Part shown: one piece after another, positions 6,584 through 14,286 of the stretch
Layout: every line of letters starts with the position of its first letter
Numbering within the stretch: position 1 is the first letter of the stretch
Assembly: GCA_028818995.1 (NCBI GenBank)
Contig: JAPPMR010000730.1
Coordinates: 1-15,110 of the forward strand
DNA: 15,110 nucleotides
Reading direction: 5' to 3'
From: Candidatus Poribacteria bacterium
Lineage (GTDB): Bacteria; Poribacteria; WGA-4E; WGA-3G
The notes under the pieces: generated by a model
The model's input: the letters and a program-made list of their open reading frames with translations, nothing else
Databases searched by the model: none
Told to the model about the DNA's origin: nothing
Position numbers and translations under genes: made by a program

Positions 6584-8596
6584 ATAGACAACATAAAATC
6601 GGTAGCTCCCGCACCTGAAGGTTTAGGAGGAGATGACGTTACCACCTGGGCACTCCCTGAAGGTGCGATTGCGCGATTAGGGCGCGGAAGTGAACCGGCA
6701 ATGGCGTTCTCACCTGATGGGCAGTCCCTTGTCATTGGGACCTGCACAGGACTCTGGTTATATGACCTCACAACACTTTCACCTGCCGTACTTTGGGAAA
6801 CGGAACAAGTGTATGTCGAATCTGTAGTTTTTTCGCCTAACGGAAAATGGATAGCCGCCAGTCTTTCAGGTAAACTTGTTAAGATTTTGGATGTCCAGAA
6901 TGGTACGTGCTCGACACAAGTCAAATTTGAGACTTCAGCAGAAAGCGTGACCTTTTCCCACGACAATAAGTATATCGCAGTTAATTCTTCTGTCTATAAT
7001 AGCATCCCTGTTGTTGAAGTCTGGCATGCGGAAATCGGTAAGCCGTTTGCAAAATTCACTGCAGACGATAAAAGAGCAGGACATTACCAACCTATTGGTT
7101 TTTCACTTGATTCTCGACTGATTGCGTCTACGTGTATGTCCGCTAATTCTGATGAAGCAGGTTCAATAGTAGTGTGGGATATGAAAAGCGGTGAACAAAT
7201 CGCGTGTCTCTCAGCACATACCCGTTGGGTAACAACTCTTTGCTTTTCACCGTGTGGGAAGTTCCTCACCTCTGGCGGTGAAGATGGCAGAGTGTACGTC
7301 TGGGATGTTAACACTTGGCAACAGGTGCAGTGTTATACTGATTATGGTGATGTGTATCGTATTATCCCTTCTTGGACACCAGATGGGATTCTCCGCGCAG
7401 CGATTATAAATTATGACGAGACCGGTCCCGCCACTATCTCTGTCAGTGACCTTGAAAGTGGTGAGGAACTTTATAAGGATCAAGTTTGGGGCAATACTGT
7501 CCAATTCTCTGATGCAGGTGATTGGGGCAACACCGTCGTATTTTCAAACGGTTCGCAGCTTGCTTACGAATCCCGACATGAATTTATGAATGTATGGACT
7601 GCTAATAATCCAATCAAGCGTCAATTTACACATTCACCTATCTCGTGGCCGAGAACGATTGTATTCTCCCAGGATGGTAAGACATTAGCTGCTGAACACC
7701 ATCATGAAGGTGTTGTGTTATGGGATATTGGAAGTAAACGTTCGCGTCCAGCAGTTAAAGTGGAATCTGCCGGAAAGAATCAGTTTGTCTATAAAACCGA
7801 TAGTGGTAAGCTCTATGTCACAAGCATCAAAAATGACACTGTTACACTATGGGAAGCAGATGGTGATGGAATACCACTTATTGAAGCAACAGGACGTGAA
7901 TACTGGAGCGCATCTCCCGCATTAGCACCAACAGGAACCCTATTCGCTTATGCTGGCGAGGATGGCACCGTACAAGTGTGGGATGTGCAGAATGGAGAGA
8001 AACTTCATGAATTCGCCCATCCTCTTGAGCCACCTAATGACGACGATGATGAAGGTGATCATGTTAATGAGTTGAAATTCAGTCAGGATGGTAAATTACT
8101 CGTAAGTGAATCTAAATCTCGAAATGTCAGACTGTGGGACATGGAACTTGGTGAAGAGATAAAACCATTACCAGGTGATGAAATCAAGGGAGTCCGATTT
8201 TGCAGGTGTGGAAGGTACCATGCTTACTTGGGAAAAGAAGAAAAGCAATATTGGGATATCGCCCAACGGGAGGACTGCGAGGATGCAACCTGCTTGTGTA
8301 ACCCGACATGGAGTGAAATAGAAAAAAGGTTGTCAATACCATCAGAATTCGAACATTTTGTGGGTCCATCAGTATATTCTTTGTGTGGACAATACATAGC
8401 AATTAGAACATCGCACAAGGATTTAAAGAGGTATCCTATTGATGTATGGGAAGTCGCGAGTGGTAAGCATCTTGTCACATTTAAGGGACCCGCAGATGTG
8501 TTGGAAGAAATCGCCATCTCTCCAGACAACAAACTTTTAGCCAGTGCAAGCCATGAAGGCACTGTCTTCCTTTGGGACCTAACACCTTATCTGTGA
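6581..8596 (+). CDS. WD40-repeat double beta-propeller protein (671 aa), paralogue of the 1644 gene
   Basis: The protein starts with TTG and carries the leader TTWALPEGAIARLGRG (W23 to G36), identical over this stretch to the 1644 product. About 14 blade ends follow, including GLWLYDL, VEVWHAE, IVVWDM, VYVWDV, VVLWDI, VQVWDV, VRLWDM and VFLWDL, and it ends LWDLTPYL. Compared with the 1644 protein it is shorter at three places: before the eighth blade, in the acidic insert (only NDDDDEGD at 486-493), and around residue 575, where most of one blade is missing. Just before that gap is a cysteine cluster (541, 543, 566, 571, 573) with two CxC pairs, absent from the paralogue. There is no signal peptide or enzymatic domain. 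The gap to the upstream fusion gene is 15 bases, so the two are probably co-transcribed. Function is unknown; a scaffold or competitor of the fused propellers is possible. Confidence 0.88.
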   Translation: MIDNIKSVAPAPEGLGGDDVTTWALPEGAIARLGRGSEPAMAFSPDGQSLVIGTCTGLWLYDLTTLSPAVLWETEQVYVESVVFSPNGKWIAASLSGKLVKILDVQNGTCSTQVKFETSAESVTFSHDNKYIAVNSSVYNSIPVVEVWHAEIGKPFAKFTADDKRAGHYQPIGFSLDSRLIASTCMSANSDEAGSIVVWDMKSGEQIACLSAHTRWVTTLCFSPCGKFLTSGGEDGRVYVWDVNTWQQVQCYTDYGDVYRIIPSWTPDGILRAAIINYDETGPATISVSDLESGEELYKDQVWGNTVQFSDAGDWGNTVVFSNGSQLAYESRHEFMNVWTANNPIKRQFTHSPISWPRTIVFSQDGKTLAAEHHHEGVVLWDIGSKRSRPAVKVESAGKNQFVYKTDSGKLYVTSIKNDTVTLWEADGDGIPLIEATGREYWSASPALAPTGTLFAYAGEDGTVQVWDVQNGEKLHEFAHPLEPPNDDDDEGDHVNELKFSQDGKLLVSESKSRNVRLWDMELGEEIKPLPGDEIKGVRFCRCGRYHAYLGKEEKQYWDIAQREDCEDATCLCNPTWSEIEKRLSIPSEFEHFVGPSVYSLCGQYIAIRTSHKDLKRYPIDVWEVASGKHLVTFKGPADVLEEIAISPDNKLLASASHEGTVFLWDLTPYL

Positions 8597-8634
8597 TTGT
8601 CTAAAATCACAAAAATATAAATTTTCATTTTTTT

Positions 8635-8668
8635 AAACCCTCTCTTTAAAAACGATCCTCTTTATAAT
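8635..8668 (+). promoter_or_regulatory. Candidate promoter of the second ECF sigma-WD40 gene
   Basis: AAACC (8635-8639) and an exact TATAAT (8663-8668) within TCCTCTTTATAAT repeat the block seen ahead of the first ECF gene, with unchanged internal spacing. No TTGACA-like -35 lies 17 bases upstream of the TATAAT, which leaves the AAACC block as the more likely upstream element. Confidence 0.4.
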
Positions 8669-8692
8669 TAAAACCGAATTAGTAATTTGTCT

Positions 8693-11245
8693 ATGCACAA
8701 CGATTTGATAACACTCAATGACCTTACAGACAAAGAACTCATACGGCTTGTCCAAAACCGCGATGAAGCAGCATTTGCGGAACTCATATCCCGTTATTCG
8801 CCACGTGTTTGGCGTATAGTAGTCGCAAAATCGAGACAACACAGGGATGCTGAAGAAATTCGTACTGATATCTGGATGGCAGTGTGGGAAAACATAGAGG
8901 GTCTCCGGAAAATAGATAGTTTTGGCGCGTGGTTGCGGCGAATTGCATATAACGCATGTAACAGGTACTATTCTTCTCATCGTCGTTCACGAGACGAAAT
9001 TCCACAGAGCGATGCGGATTTAGCCGAACATATTGACCAAGATGCCCCGACACGTTATCAGGAATCACAACTACGTGCAGATGCCAGAGAGGCAGTGCAT
9101 CACCTCCCACATCGGGTACGTCCTATCGCTGTCCTGTACTATCTTGAATCATGGAGTGTCAAAGACATTGCGCACAAACTTGACTTAGCTATAGGCACAG
9201 TCAAGACCAGATTAAGAGAAGTCCGCTCACTCCTACGGAAGGAGTTTGGCGTTGAATCTCAACAAGGAGATATTATGTCGTTAGAATCTGTTCAATTGTC
9301 AAATAATAAAAAAATAATTGAAGGTTATCTACCGAAAGATGCAATAACAAGGTTCGGGAAAGGTTATGTATTTGATTTTGCATATTCGCCAGATGGCACC
9401 CGCCTTGCTTTAGCAAGTACAATCGGTGTCTGGCTGATCGATGTAGCAACCGGTAAGGAAATCAATCTGTTAACTGGACATACTGGTCATTTAACTGGAC
9501 ATACTTATTATGTTGATAAAGTTGTTTTCAGTGCTGATGGTAGAACACTTGCGAGTTTCAGTGAAGGATACTACGGCGACCCTACTATCCGACTATGGGA
9601 TGCAGTCACTGGTGAACCTAAAGCAGTACTTACAGAGGGGATAAATTCTCCTGTTTTCAGTCCTGATAGTAAAACGTTGGCAAGCGGCGGTGGTGGAGTA
9701 ATCCATTTATGGGATGGTGGCACAGGCGAACTAAAAACAACTCTCATAGGACACACAGCTCCAGTCACGACGTTAGCGTTCAATCCAGATGGTAGCACAC
9801 TTGCAAGCGGTGGTATTGATGAAGTCATCCGATTTTGGGATGTTTCCACTGGTGAGTTACAGTTAACCTTTGCAGGACACGCAAATACTGTCAATTTTCT
9901 GAAGTATTCTCCAGATGGAGAGGTCCTTGTCAGTCAAGGTGGAGATAACAATGTTTGCCTATGGGATGCACGGACTGGTGAATTTTTGCGCATACTCACA
10001 ACTCATAAAGATGCTTCTTCTATTGACTTTTCTTCAGATGGCAAAACACTTGTGAGTGTCAATTCCGATGAAAATGTCCGGTTGTGGAACTCCCATACTG
10101 GAGAACAACTGAAAACAATAAAACAGGACAGAGATCTTGAGAAAGTGCAATATTCTCCAGATGGTAAAATATTTGCATGTAGTGAGGATTATGGAGAAGC
10201 AACAGTCCTACTATTTGATGCCGACACGGGAGAGCTATTACATGATCTCAAAATGCCGGGACATGCAGAATGGGTTACTGGTTTTCAATTTTCACCAGAT
10301 GGACAGAGACTTGCTGTTAAAACCGAGAATGAAATATATTTCTGGGATGTAAATACCGGTGAACTTGAAAAGACAATCACTGGATATTCTGATGTAGTAA
10401 GTAGTGTAGCATATTCTCCTAATGGGAGGATATTAGCGAGTTTACACGATACCGTACGTTTTTGGGATTTAGACACGCAAAAACTTATAAAAACACTTAC
10501 CGCAGAAACACTTTCTGTGAAAGGGTCAATAAGGGCAATCGCGTATTCTCCAGATGGGGAGACACTCGCTTGTGGAATTATGGATAAAACGATAGTACTA
10601 TGGAGCGTTAGCAAATGGGAAAAAAGAGGAGTTCTTGAAGGACACACAAAAGGTGTATCCTCGGTAGCCTTTAGTCCAGATGGACAAACCCTTGCCAGTG
10701 GAAGTTGGGACGGGGCGATCCAATTGTGGAATGCCCACACGGGAGAACACTTAAAAACCTTTGATAGGCATGCATCGTATGTTAGCACAGTTTTATTTTC
10801 ACCTAATGGACAAATTTTAGCCAGTACCGAAGACGATACAACAATTCGCTTTAGGCATGTTGCAACGGGGAAACTTGCGAATGCTATAAAAATGGAAACA
10901 GATGTTGATGTTTTTTCTATAGATTTTTCTCCTGACGGTACTACCCTTGTAACCGCAGACGACACCCTAAAAATTAAATTTTGGGATGTTTCTACTGCAC
11001 AGCAAAAATCTATCACACACTTTGAAGCAAAAGGTTATTATGCGGCTCTGTCACCAGATGGCAACACACTGGCAAGCGCAGATACTGCGGATGCAATATT
11101 TTTGTGGGATGTTGCCACAGGAAAACTTCTGAAAACTTTAAAGGGACATATAGGCGGTATTAATACTATAGCCTTTTCTTCAGATAGTAAAACGCTTGCG
11201 AGTTGCAGTAGAGACAGCACTGTGATTTTATGGGATTTAACGTAG
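8693..11245 (+). CDS. ECF sigma factor fused to a C-terminal WD40 double propeller (850 aa)
   Basis: The sigma part is collinear with the first fusion, with no gaps over 195 codons. Region 2 spans 8-95 (RDAEEIRTDIWMAVWENI at 51-68, FGAWLRRIAYNACNRYY at 77-93). Region 4 spans 134-185 (LPHRVRPIAVLYYLESWSVK, then helix-turn-helix through LAIGTVKTRLREVR). The linker is shorter (186-211), and the leader is YLPKDAITRFGKG. The tail has about 15 blades (IRLWDAV, IHLWDGG, IRFWDVS, VCLWDAR, VRLWNSH, IYFWDVN, IVLWSVS, IFLWDVA, VILWDLT) with frequent GHT and SPDG-TLAS elements. The tail therefore belongs to the 11286 type rather than the type of the first fusion. It ends at LWDLT and lacks the PYL end. 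Codon 195 is an ATG behind AAGGAGA. Start ATG 8693 is chosen over the TTG six bases upstream by comparison with 3869. Target promoters and signal are unknown. Confidence 0.9.
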   Translation: MHNDLITLNDLTDKELIRLVQNRDEAAFAELISRYSPRVWRIVVAKSRQHRDAEEIRTDIWMAVWENIEGLRKIDSFGAWLRRIAYNACNRYYSSHRRSRDEIPQSDADLAEHIDQDAPTRYQESQLRADAREAVHHLPHRVRPIAVLYYLESWSVKDIAHKLDLAIGTVKTRLREVRSLLRKEFGVESQQGDIMSLESVQLSNNKKIIEGYLPKDAITRFGKGYVFDFAYSPDGTRLALASTIGVWLIDVATGKEINLLTGHTGHLTGHTYYVDKVVFSADGRTLASFSEGYYGDPTIRLWDAVTGEPKAVLTEGINSPVFSPDSKTLASGGGGVIHLWDGGTGELKTTLIGHTAPVTTLAFNPDGSTLASGGIDEVIRFWDVSTGELQLTFAGHANTVNFLKYSPDGEVLVSQGGDNNVCLWDARTGEFLRILTTHKDASSIDFSSDGKTLVSVNSDENVRLWNSHTGEQLKTIKQDRDLEKVQYSPDGKIFACSEDYGEATVLLFDADTGELLHDLKMPGHAEWVTGFQFSPDGQRLAVKTENEIYFWDVNTGELEKTITGYSDVVSSVAYSPNGRILASLHDTVRFWDLDTQKLIKTLTAETLSVKGSIRAIAYSPDGETLACGIMDKTIVLWSVSKWEKRGVLEGHTKGVSSVAFSPDGQTLASGSWDGAIQLWNAHTGEHLKTFDRHASYVSTVLFSPNGQILASTEDDTTIRFRHVATGKLANAIKMETDVDVFSIDFSPDGTTLVTADDTLKIKFWDVSTAQQKSITHFEAKGYYAALSPDGNTLASADTADAIFLWDVATGKLLKTLKGHIGGINTIAFSSDSKTLASCSRDSTVILWDLT
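9264..9277 (+). promoter_or_regulatory. Internal ribosome-binding site and in-frame ATG at the sigma/WD40 junction (second fusion)
   Basis: AAGGAGA (9264-9270) precedes ATG (9275-9277), codon 195 of this fusion; the AGGAG core is 5 bases from the ATG, exactly as at 4441-4453. The codons just upstream differ between the two genes (PIR versus SQQ), while the GGAGA and TTATG parts are kept. Internal initiation would give a 656-residue WD40 protein. Confidence 0.5.
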
Positions 11246-11271
11246 TAGGAATTATGCATCAAAAATAGATT

Positions 11272-11288
11272 AGGAGGACATGAACATG
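11272..11288 (+). promoter_or_regulatory. Strong ribosome-binding site choosing the second of two ATGs
   Basis: AGGAGG at 11272-11277 is a near-perfect Shine-Dalgarno sequence. The ATG at 11280 is only 2 bases away, too close for efficient initiation; the in-frame ATG at 11286 is 8 bases away and is preferred. Confidence 0.75.
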
Positions 11289-13220
11289 CAAAAACCGCAA
11301 CACTACACACAGTGGAGACTTTCCCCAGGTGCCAAAAAACGCATCGGCAAAGGGGGAATAAATGAAATAAAGTATTTTCCGGATGGCACACGACTCGCTG
11401 TTGCGAGCACAATAGGTATCTGGATTTACGATGTACAAACATGCAAACCGCTTGAACTGATTACGGGACACACAGGACCTGTCAATTCATTGGTATTCAG
11501 TCCGGATGGGGGAACGTTTGTGACCGCGAGTGATGATAGGACTGCACGTTTGTGGGATGCCAATACAGGACAACACAAAATAAGTTTCATCGGACATACG
11601 GAGGCTATCAACTCCGTCACGTTCAGTCCAGATGGTGAAAGACTTGCCACTGCAAGTGACGACAAAACGATTGGTCTCTGGAACCTGCATACGGGAGAAC
11701 AGATAGCAAAACTTGAGGGGCATACGGAGAGCGTTTTTTCAGCAGTTTTTTCGCCAGATGGAACAGCAATTGCCAGCAGTGAGGCGTTCGGTGAAGGAGG
11801 AGGTATTCGAATATGGGATGTTCAAACAGGTGAATTGCTTAAACACTTTACTGAAGAAACAGATTGGGTAGAATATATCGTTTATAGTCCTGATGGTAGT
11901 ATGTTTATTAGTCGAGATGGCTGTGGAGAAATTAATTTCTGGGATGCTAACACAGGTAAAAAACTGAAAACGTGTGAAGCAGAAAGTTGGATGGGTGATT
12001 TTTCCCCCATTACATTTGCTTCTGATGAAAATTCATTCGCTACTGGAATCCATGGCGGTGATGTTTGTCTTTGGGATATTGACACTGGAAGACTGTTAAA
12101 AAGATTTGAACTTGAGAAGGATTTAGATTCTTGGCCGTCTTCTATAGCATTTTCACCCGATGGTGAAACGATTGCTTGCGCAAGTGAGGAGGGCACGATT
12201 CGGTTTTGGGACGTAAACACCAGCAAAATCTTAGAAACGATTTTGGATCATTCTCTTCATTGTTCTTCTACCCAAAAAACAAAAGGAAAACGCTCTCCAC
12301 GAAAAACAGTAGGAGACCGTCATCCTTCTCAACGCACTTATTCTGTTGCCTATTCTCCAGATGGCAACACACTCGCGAGTAGCTATGGGACCGAAATTCT
12401 TATGCGAAACTCAGAGGCCGGTGAAATCCAAGCAACCATCACATATTCTTGGGAGATTCATCGTCGTCCACAGCAAAATGTACTTGCAATCGCACATTCA
12501 TCGGACGGTAAAATACTTGCAAGTGCTGAAGATACAACAAAAGCGCGATTATGGGATACTCAAAACGGAAGGTTCCTTGGCTCCTTCGTTGGGCATAAGG
12601 AAAGTATATCGGCAGTGGCATTTTCGCCAGACAGTCGCATACTTGCTACTGGCAGTCATGACAACACAATCCGCTTATGGGAGGTTCGTATCGGTGAACT
12701 GTATCTCATTGGCGATCTTTTGTTTACACTCACCGGACATACAGATAATGTGTGCTCTGTAGCGTTTTCTCCGGATGGAAACAACCTCGCCACAGGCAGC
12801 TGCGACAAGACAGTCCGATTGTGGGATGTCTGCACCGGAAATCACCTGAAAACCTTTACTGAACACACGGGAAGTGTTTATGCGGTGGCATATTCACCCG
12901 ACGGTAGCATACTTGCCAGCGGCGGTAGAGATGGCGCACTCCACCTGTGGAACAGTCAGACAGGCGAACTATTAGAAACTCTTAAAGGACAAACGCAGAA
13001 CATATTTTCTGTTGCATTTTCTCCCAATGGCAATGTGATCGCTTGTGGGGACAATGGTGCAATTCATTTTTGGGACGTGCAAACAGGAAAACTACTGGAT
13101 ACCTATAAGGGACACACAGACGTTGTGGACAGTCTTGCGTATTCACCAGATGGCGAAACGCTTGCAAGTGGCAGTAAAGATGGGACAATTCTTTTGTGGG
13201 ATCTTGAGAATCCACTATAA
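11286..13220 (+). CDS. WD40-repeat double beta-propeller protein (644 aa) with basic inter-propeller linker
   Basis: The protein opens with YTQWRLSPGAKKRIGKGG (leader W10 to G23). Seven blade ends follow up to about residue 312 (GIWIYDV, ARLWDAN, IGLWNLH, IRIWDVQ, INFWDAN, VCLWDID, IRFWDVN). A Lys/Arg/Ser-rich linker without WD40 character occupies about 320-350. Seven more blades follow (the first degenerate, then ARLWDTQ, IRLWEVR, VRLWDVC, LHLWNSQ, IHFWDVQ, ILLWDLE). This is the clearest 7+7 two-propeller layout in the window. Repeats are close to the WD40 consensus (GHT..V.SV.FSPDG..LA.GS.D.T.RLWD). There is no signal peptide or catalytic domain. It lies 40 bases after the second ECF fusion, so it may share its transcript, and its leader closely resembles that of the gene at 14287. 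A scaffold role is the family expectation; partners are unknown. Confidence 0.92.
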   Translation: MQKPQHYTQWRLSPGAKKRIGKGGINEIKYFPDGTRLAVASTIGIWIYDVQTCKPLELITGHTGPVNSLVFSPDGGTFVTASDDRTARLWDANTGQHKISFIGHTEAINSVTFSPDGERLATASDDKTIGLWNLHTGEQIAKLEGHTESVFSAVFSPDGTAIASSEAFGEGGGIRIWDVQTGELLKHFTEETDWVEYIVYSPDGSMFISRDGCGEINFWDANTGKKLKTCEAESWMGDFSPITFASDENSFATGIHGGDVCLWDIDTGRLLKRFELEKDLDSWPSSIAFSPDGETIACASEEGTIRFWDVNTSKILETILDHSLHCSSTQKTKGKRSPRKTVGDRHPSQRTYSVAYSPDGNTLASSYGTEILMRNSEAGEIQATITYSWEIHRRPQQNVLAIAHSSDGKILASAEDTTKARLWDTQNGRFLGSFVGHKESISAVAFSPDSRILATGSHDNTIRLWEVRIGELYLIGDLLFTLTGHTDNVCSVAFSPDGNNLATGSCDKTVRLWDVCTGNHLKTFTEHTGSVYAVAYSPDGSILASGGRDGALHLWNSQTGELLETLKGQTQNIFSVAFSPNGNVIACGDNGAIHFWDVQTGKLLDTYKGHTDVVDSLAYSPDGETLASGSKDGTILLWDLENPL

Positions 13221-13362
13221 ATCAATAAGGCATGGTATCTGTTTTCTTGCAAAACGCGCTAAAAGTGCATCCATGAATGTGTTTATATGGCATCCACAGC
13301 GAATTTAAGAATACGAAAATAAATTGAATTAATGCGGTAATGATGTCTTAACATCTATAAAA

Positions 13363-13392
13363 ATTAGAACCAACACTTCCGTTCGTTCTAAT
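13363..13392. repeat. 8-bp inverted repeat just upstream of the lipoprotein RBS
   Basis: ATTAGAAC (13363-13370) and GTTCTAAT (13385-13392) are exact reverse complements with a 14-base loop, ending 2 bases before the TAAGGAG at 13395-13401. It could be an operator or a leader hairpin. No T-run follows, so it is not an intrinsic terminator. Confidence 0.4.
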
Positions 13393-13409
13393 TCTAAGGA
13401 GAATAATAA

Positions 13410-14111
13410 ATGAAGACTACATTTCAAATCAGCTTCTTTCTTATCCTATTGGTATTCGCAAGTTGTATAAATATCAATGTCAACAAACATCCGAAAGAAT
13501 TGAAAGCAGTTAAGGTAACCTCACCTCCAGTAATTGATGGTAATTTAGACGATGCTGTTTGGAAAAAAGCACCACGTGGGATTGATTTCGTCGATAGAAA
13601 TGCAAACAATGAAACTGCGCAAGACCAAACTGTTATTAAATTAGTTTATTCAGATAAAGCGATATATTTAGCATGGTATTGTTACGATGAAAAACCGGAT
13701 CAAATAGTTACAAATGTGACTGAAGATCAGGTTCGACCGTTCAACGAAGACTGGATATCCTTTACGATTGATCCTTTACATACACATCAATTCACAGACA
13801 GAATATTTTTCATGTCAAATCCGAATGGTATTAAGTTTGTCAGCCATCCGCCATTCAATGTTCTTATAGATGAAGTTCCTAAACTGTGGAACGTAGCTGC
13901 CAACATCGTTGAGGATGGATGGATTGTGGAGATGGAGATTCCATGGGACTTGTTGAATTATCCAGAGACAACTGAACCGATTGAGATTGGGATTAATTTT
14001 GACCGCGGGCACGCCAGAACAGGTGCAAATACATGGTGGTCAAAGGTCGGATTTATTGAAGATGACAGAGTAGACGGACATTGGGTAAATGTATTACCTC
14101 CGCCGAAATAG
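13410..14111 (+). CDS. Lipoprotein with a CBM9-like (DOMON-type) carbohydrate-binding domain (233 aa)
   Basis: A short basic N-terminus (MKTTF) is followed by a hydrophobic stretch and VFASC, so Cys19 is a probable lipidation site (Phe at -3 is less usual than Leu), implying export and membrane anchoring. After about residue 33 the sequence fits a family-9-like carbohydrate-binding module: VIDGNLDDAVWKKAP (41-55), KLVYSDKAIYLAWYCYDEKP (77-96), NEDWISFTIDP (112-122), and the closing DGWIVEMEIPWDLL. The CBM9-like domain also forms the N-terminal part of larger outer-membrane proteins; here it stands alone, ending in WVNVLPPPK. Binding of a sugar is expected from the family, but the ligand is not readable. 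TAAGGAG at 13395-13401, 8 bases before the ATG, supports the start. It is unrelated to the WD40 genes on both sides and probably has its own promoter in the 189-bp gap upstream, where I see no good match. Confidence 0.85.
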   Translation: MKTTFQISFFLILLVFASCININVNKHPKELKAVKVTSPPVIDGNLDDAVWKKAPRGIDFVDRNANNETAQDQTVIKLVYSDKAIYLAWYCYDEKPDQIVTNVTEDQVRPFNEDWISFTIDPLHTHQFTDRIFFMSNPNGIKFVSHPPFNVLIDEVPKLWNVAANIVEDGWIVEMEIPWDLLNYPETTEPIEIGINFDRGHARTGANTWWSKVGFIEDDRVDGHWVNVLPPPK

Positions 14112-14286
14112 ATCAATCTCTAAGGACAGTAAGGGAAACTGATTCCATCTTATAAAGTCAATTATAATGAAATCTAAATTGGTTAGATGGATCAATGCCA
14201 AATGCGCTAATGGTATTCAGTGTTGATTCACAGTGTATGAATAATTATGGGTTTGCTATATAAACCAAAACAGAGGTTTTGACAAT

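Noticed and set aside
10285..11016. Long minus-strand open frame (243 codons) opposite the second ECF-WD40 gene, and similar ones across all WD40 genes
   Set aside because: These are mirror frames produced by the repetitive WD40 codon pattern; the plus-strand frame has clear blades and motifs, and the minus-strand products show only repeats of the complement.
11280..11282. ATG at 11280 as the start of the fifth WD40 gene
   Set aside because: It lies only 2 bases from the AGGAGG; the in-frame ATG at 11286 has proper spacing.
11286..13220. Short recurring DNA strings (for example around SPDG and LWD codons) that might suggest a CRISPR or tandem-repeat array
   Set aside because: Spacing of about 120-130 bases with diverged units in an open frame is explained by WD40 blades; no identical direct repeats with unique spacers are present.
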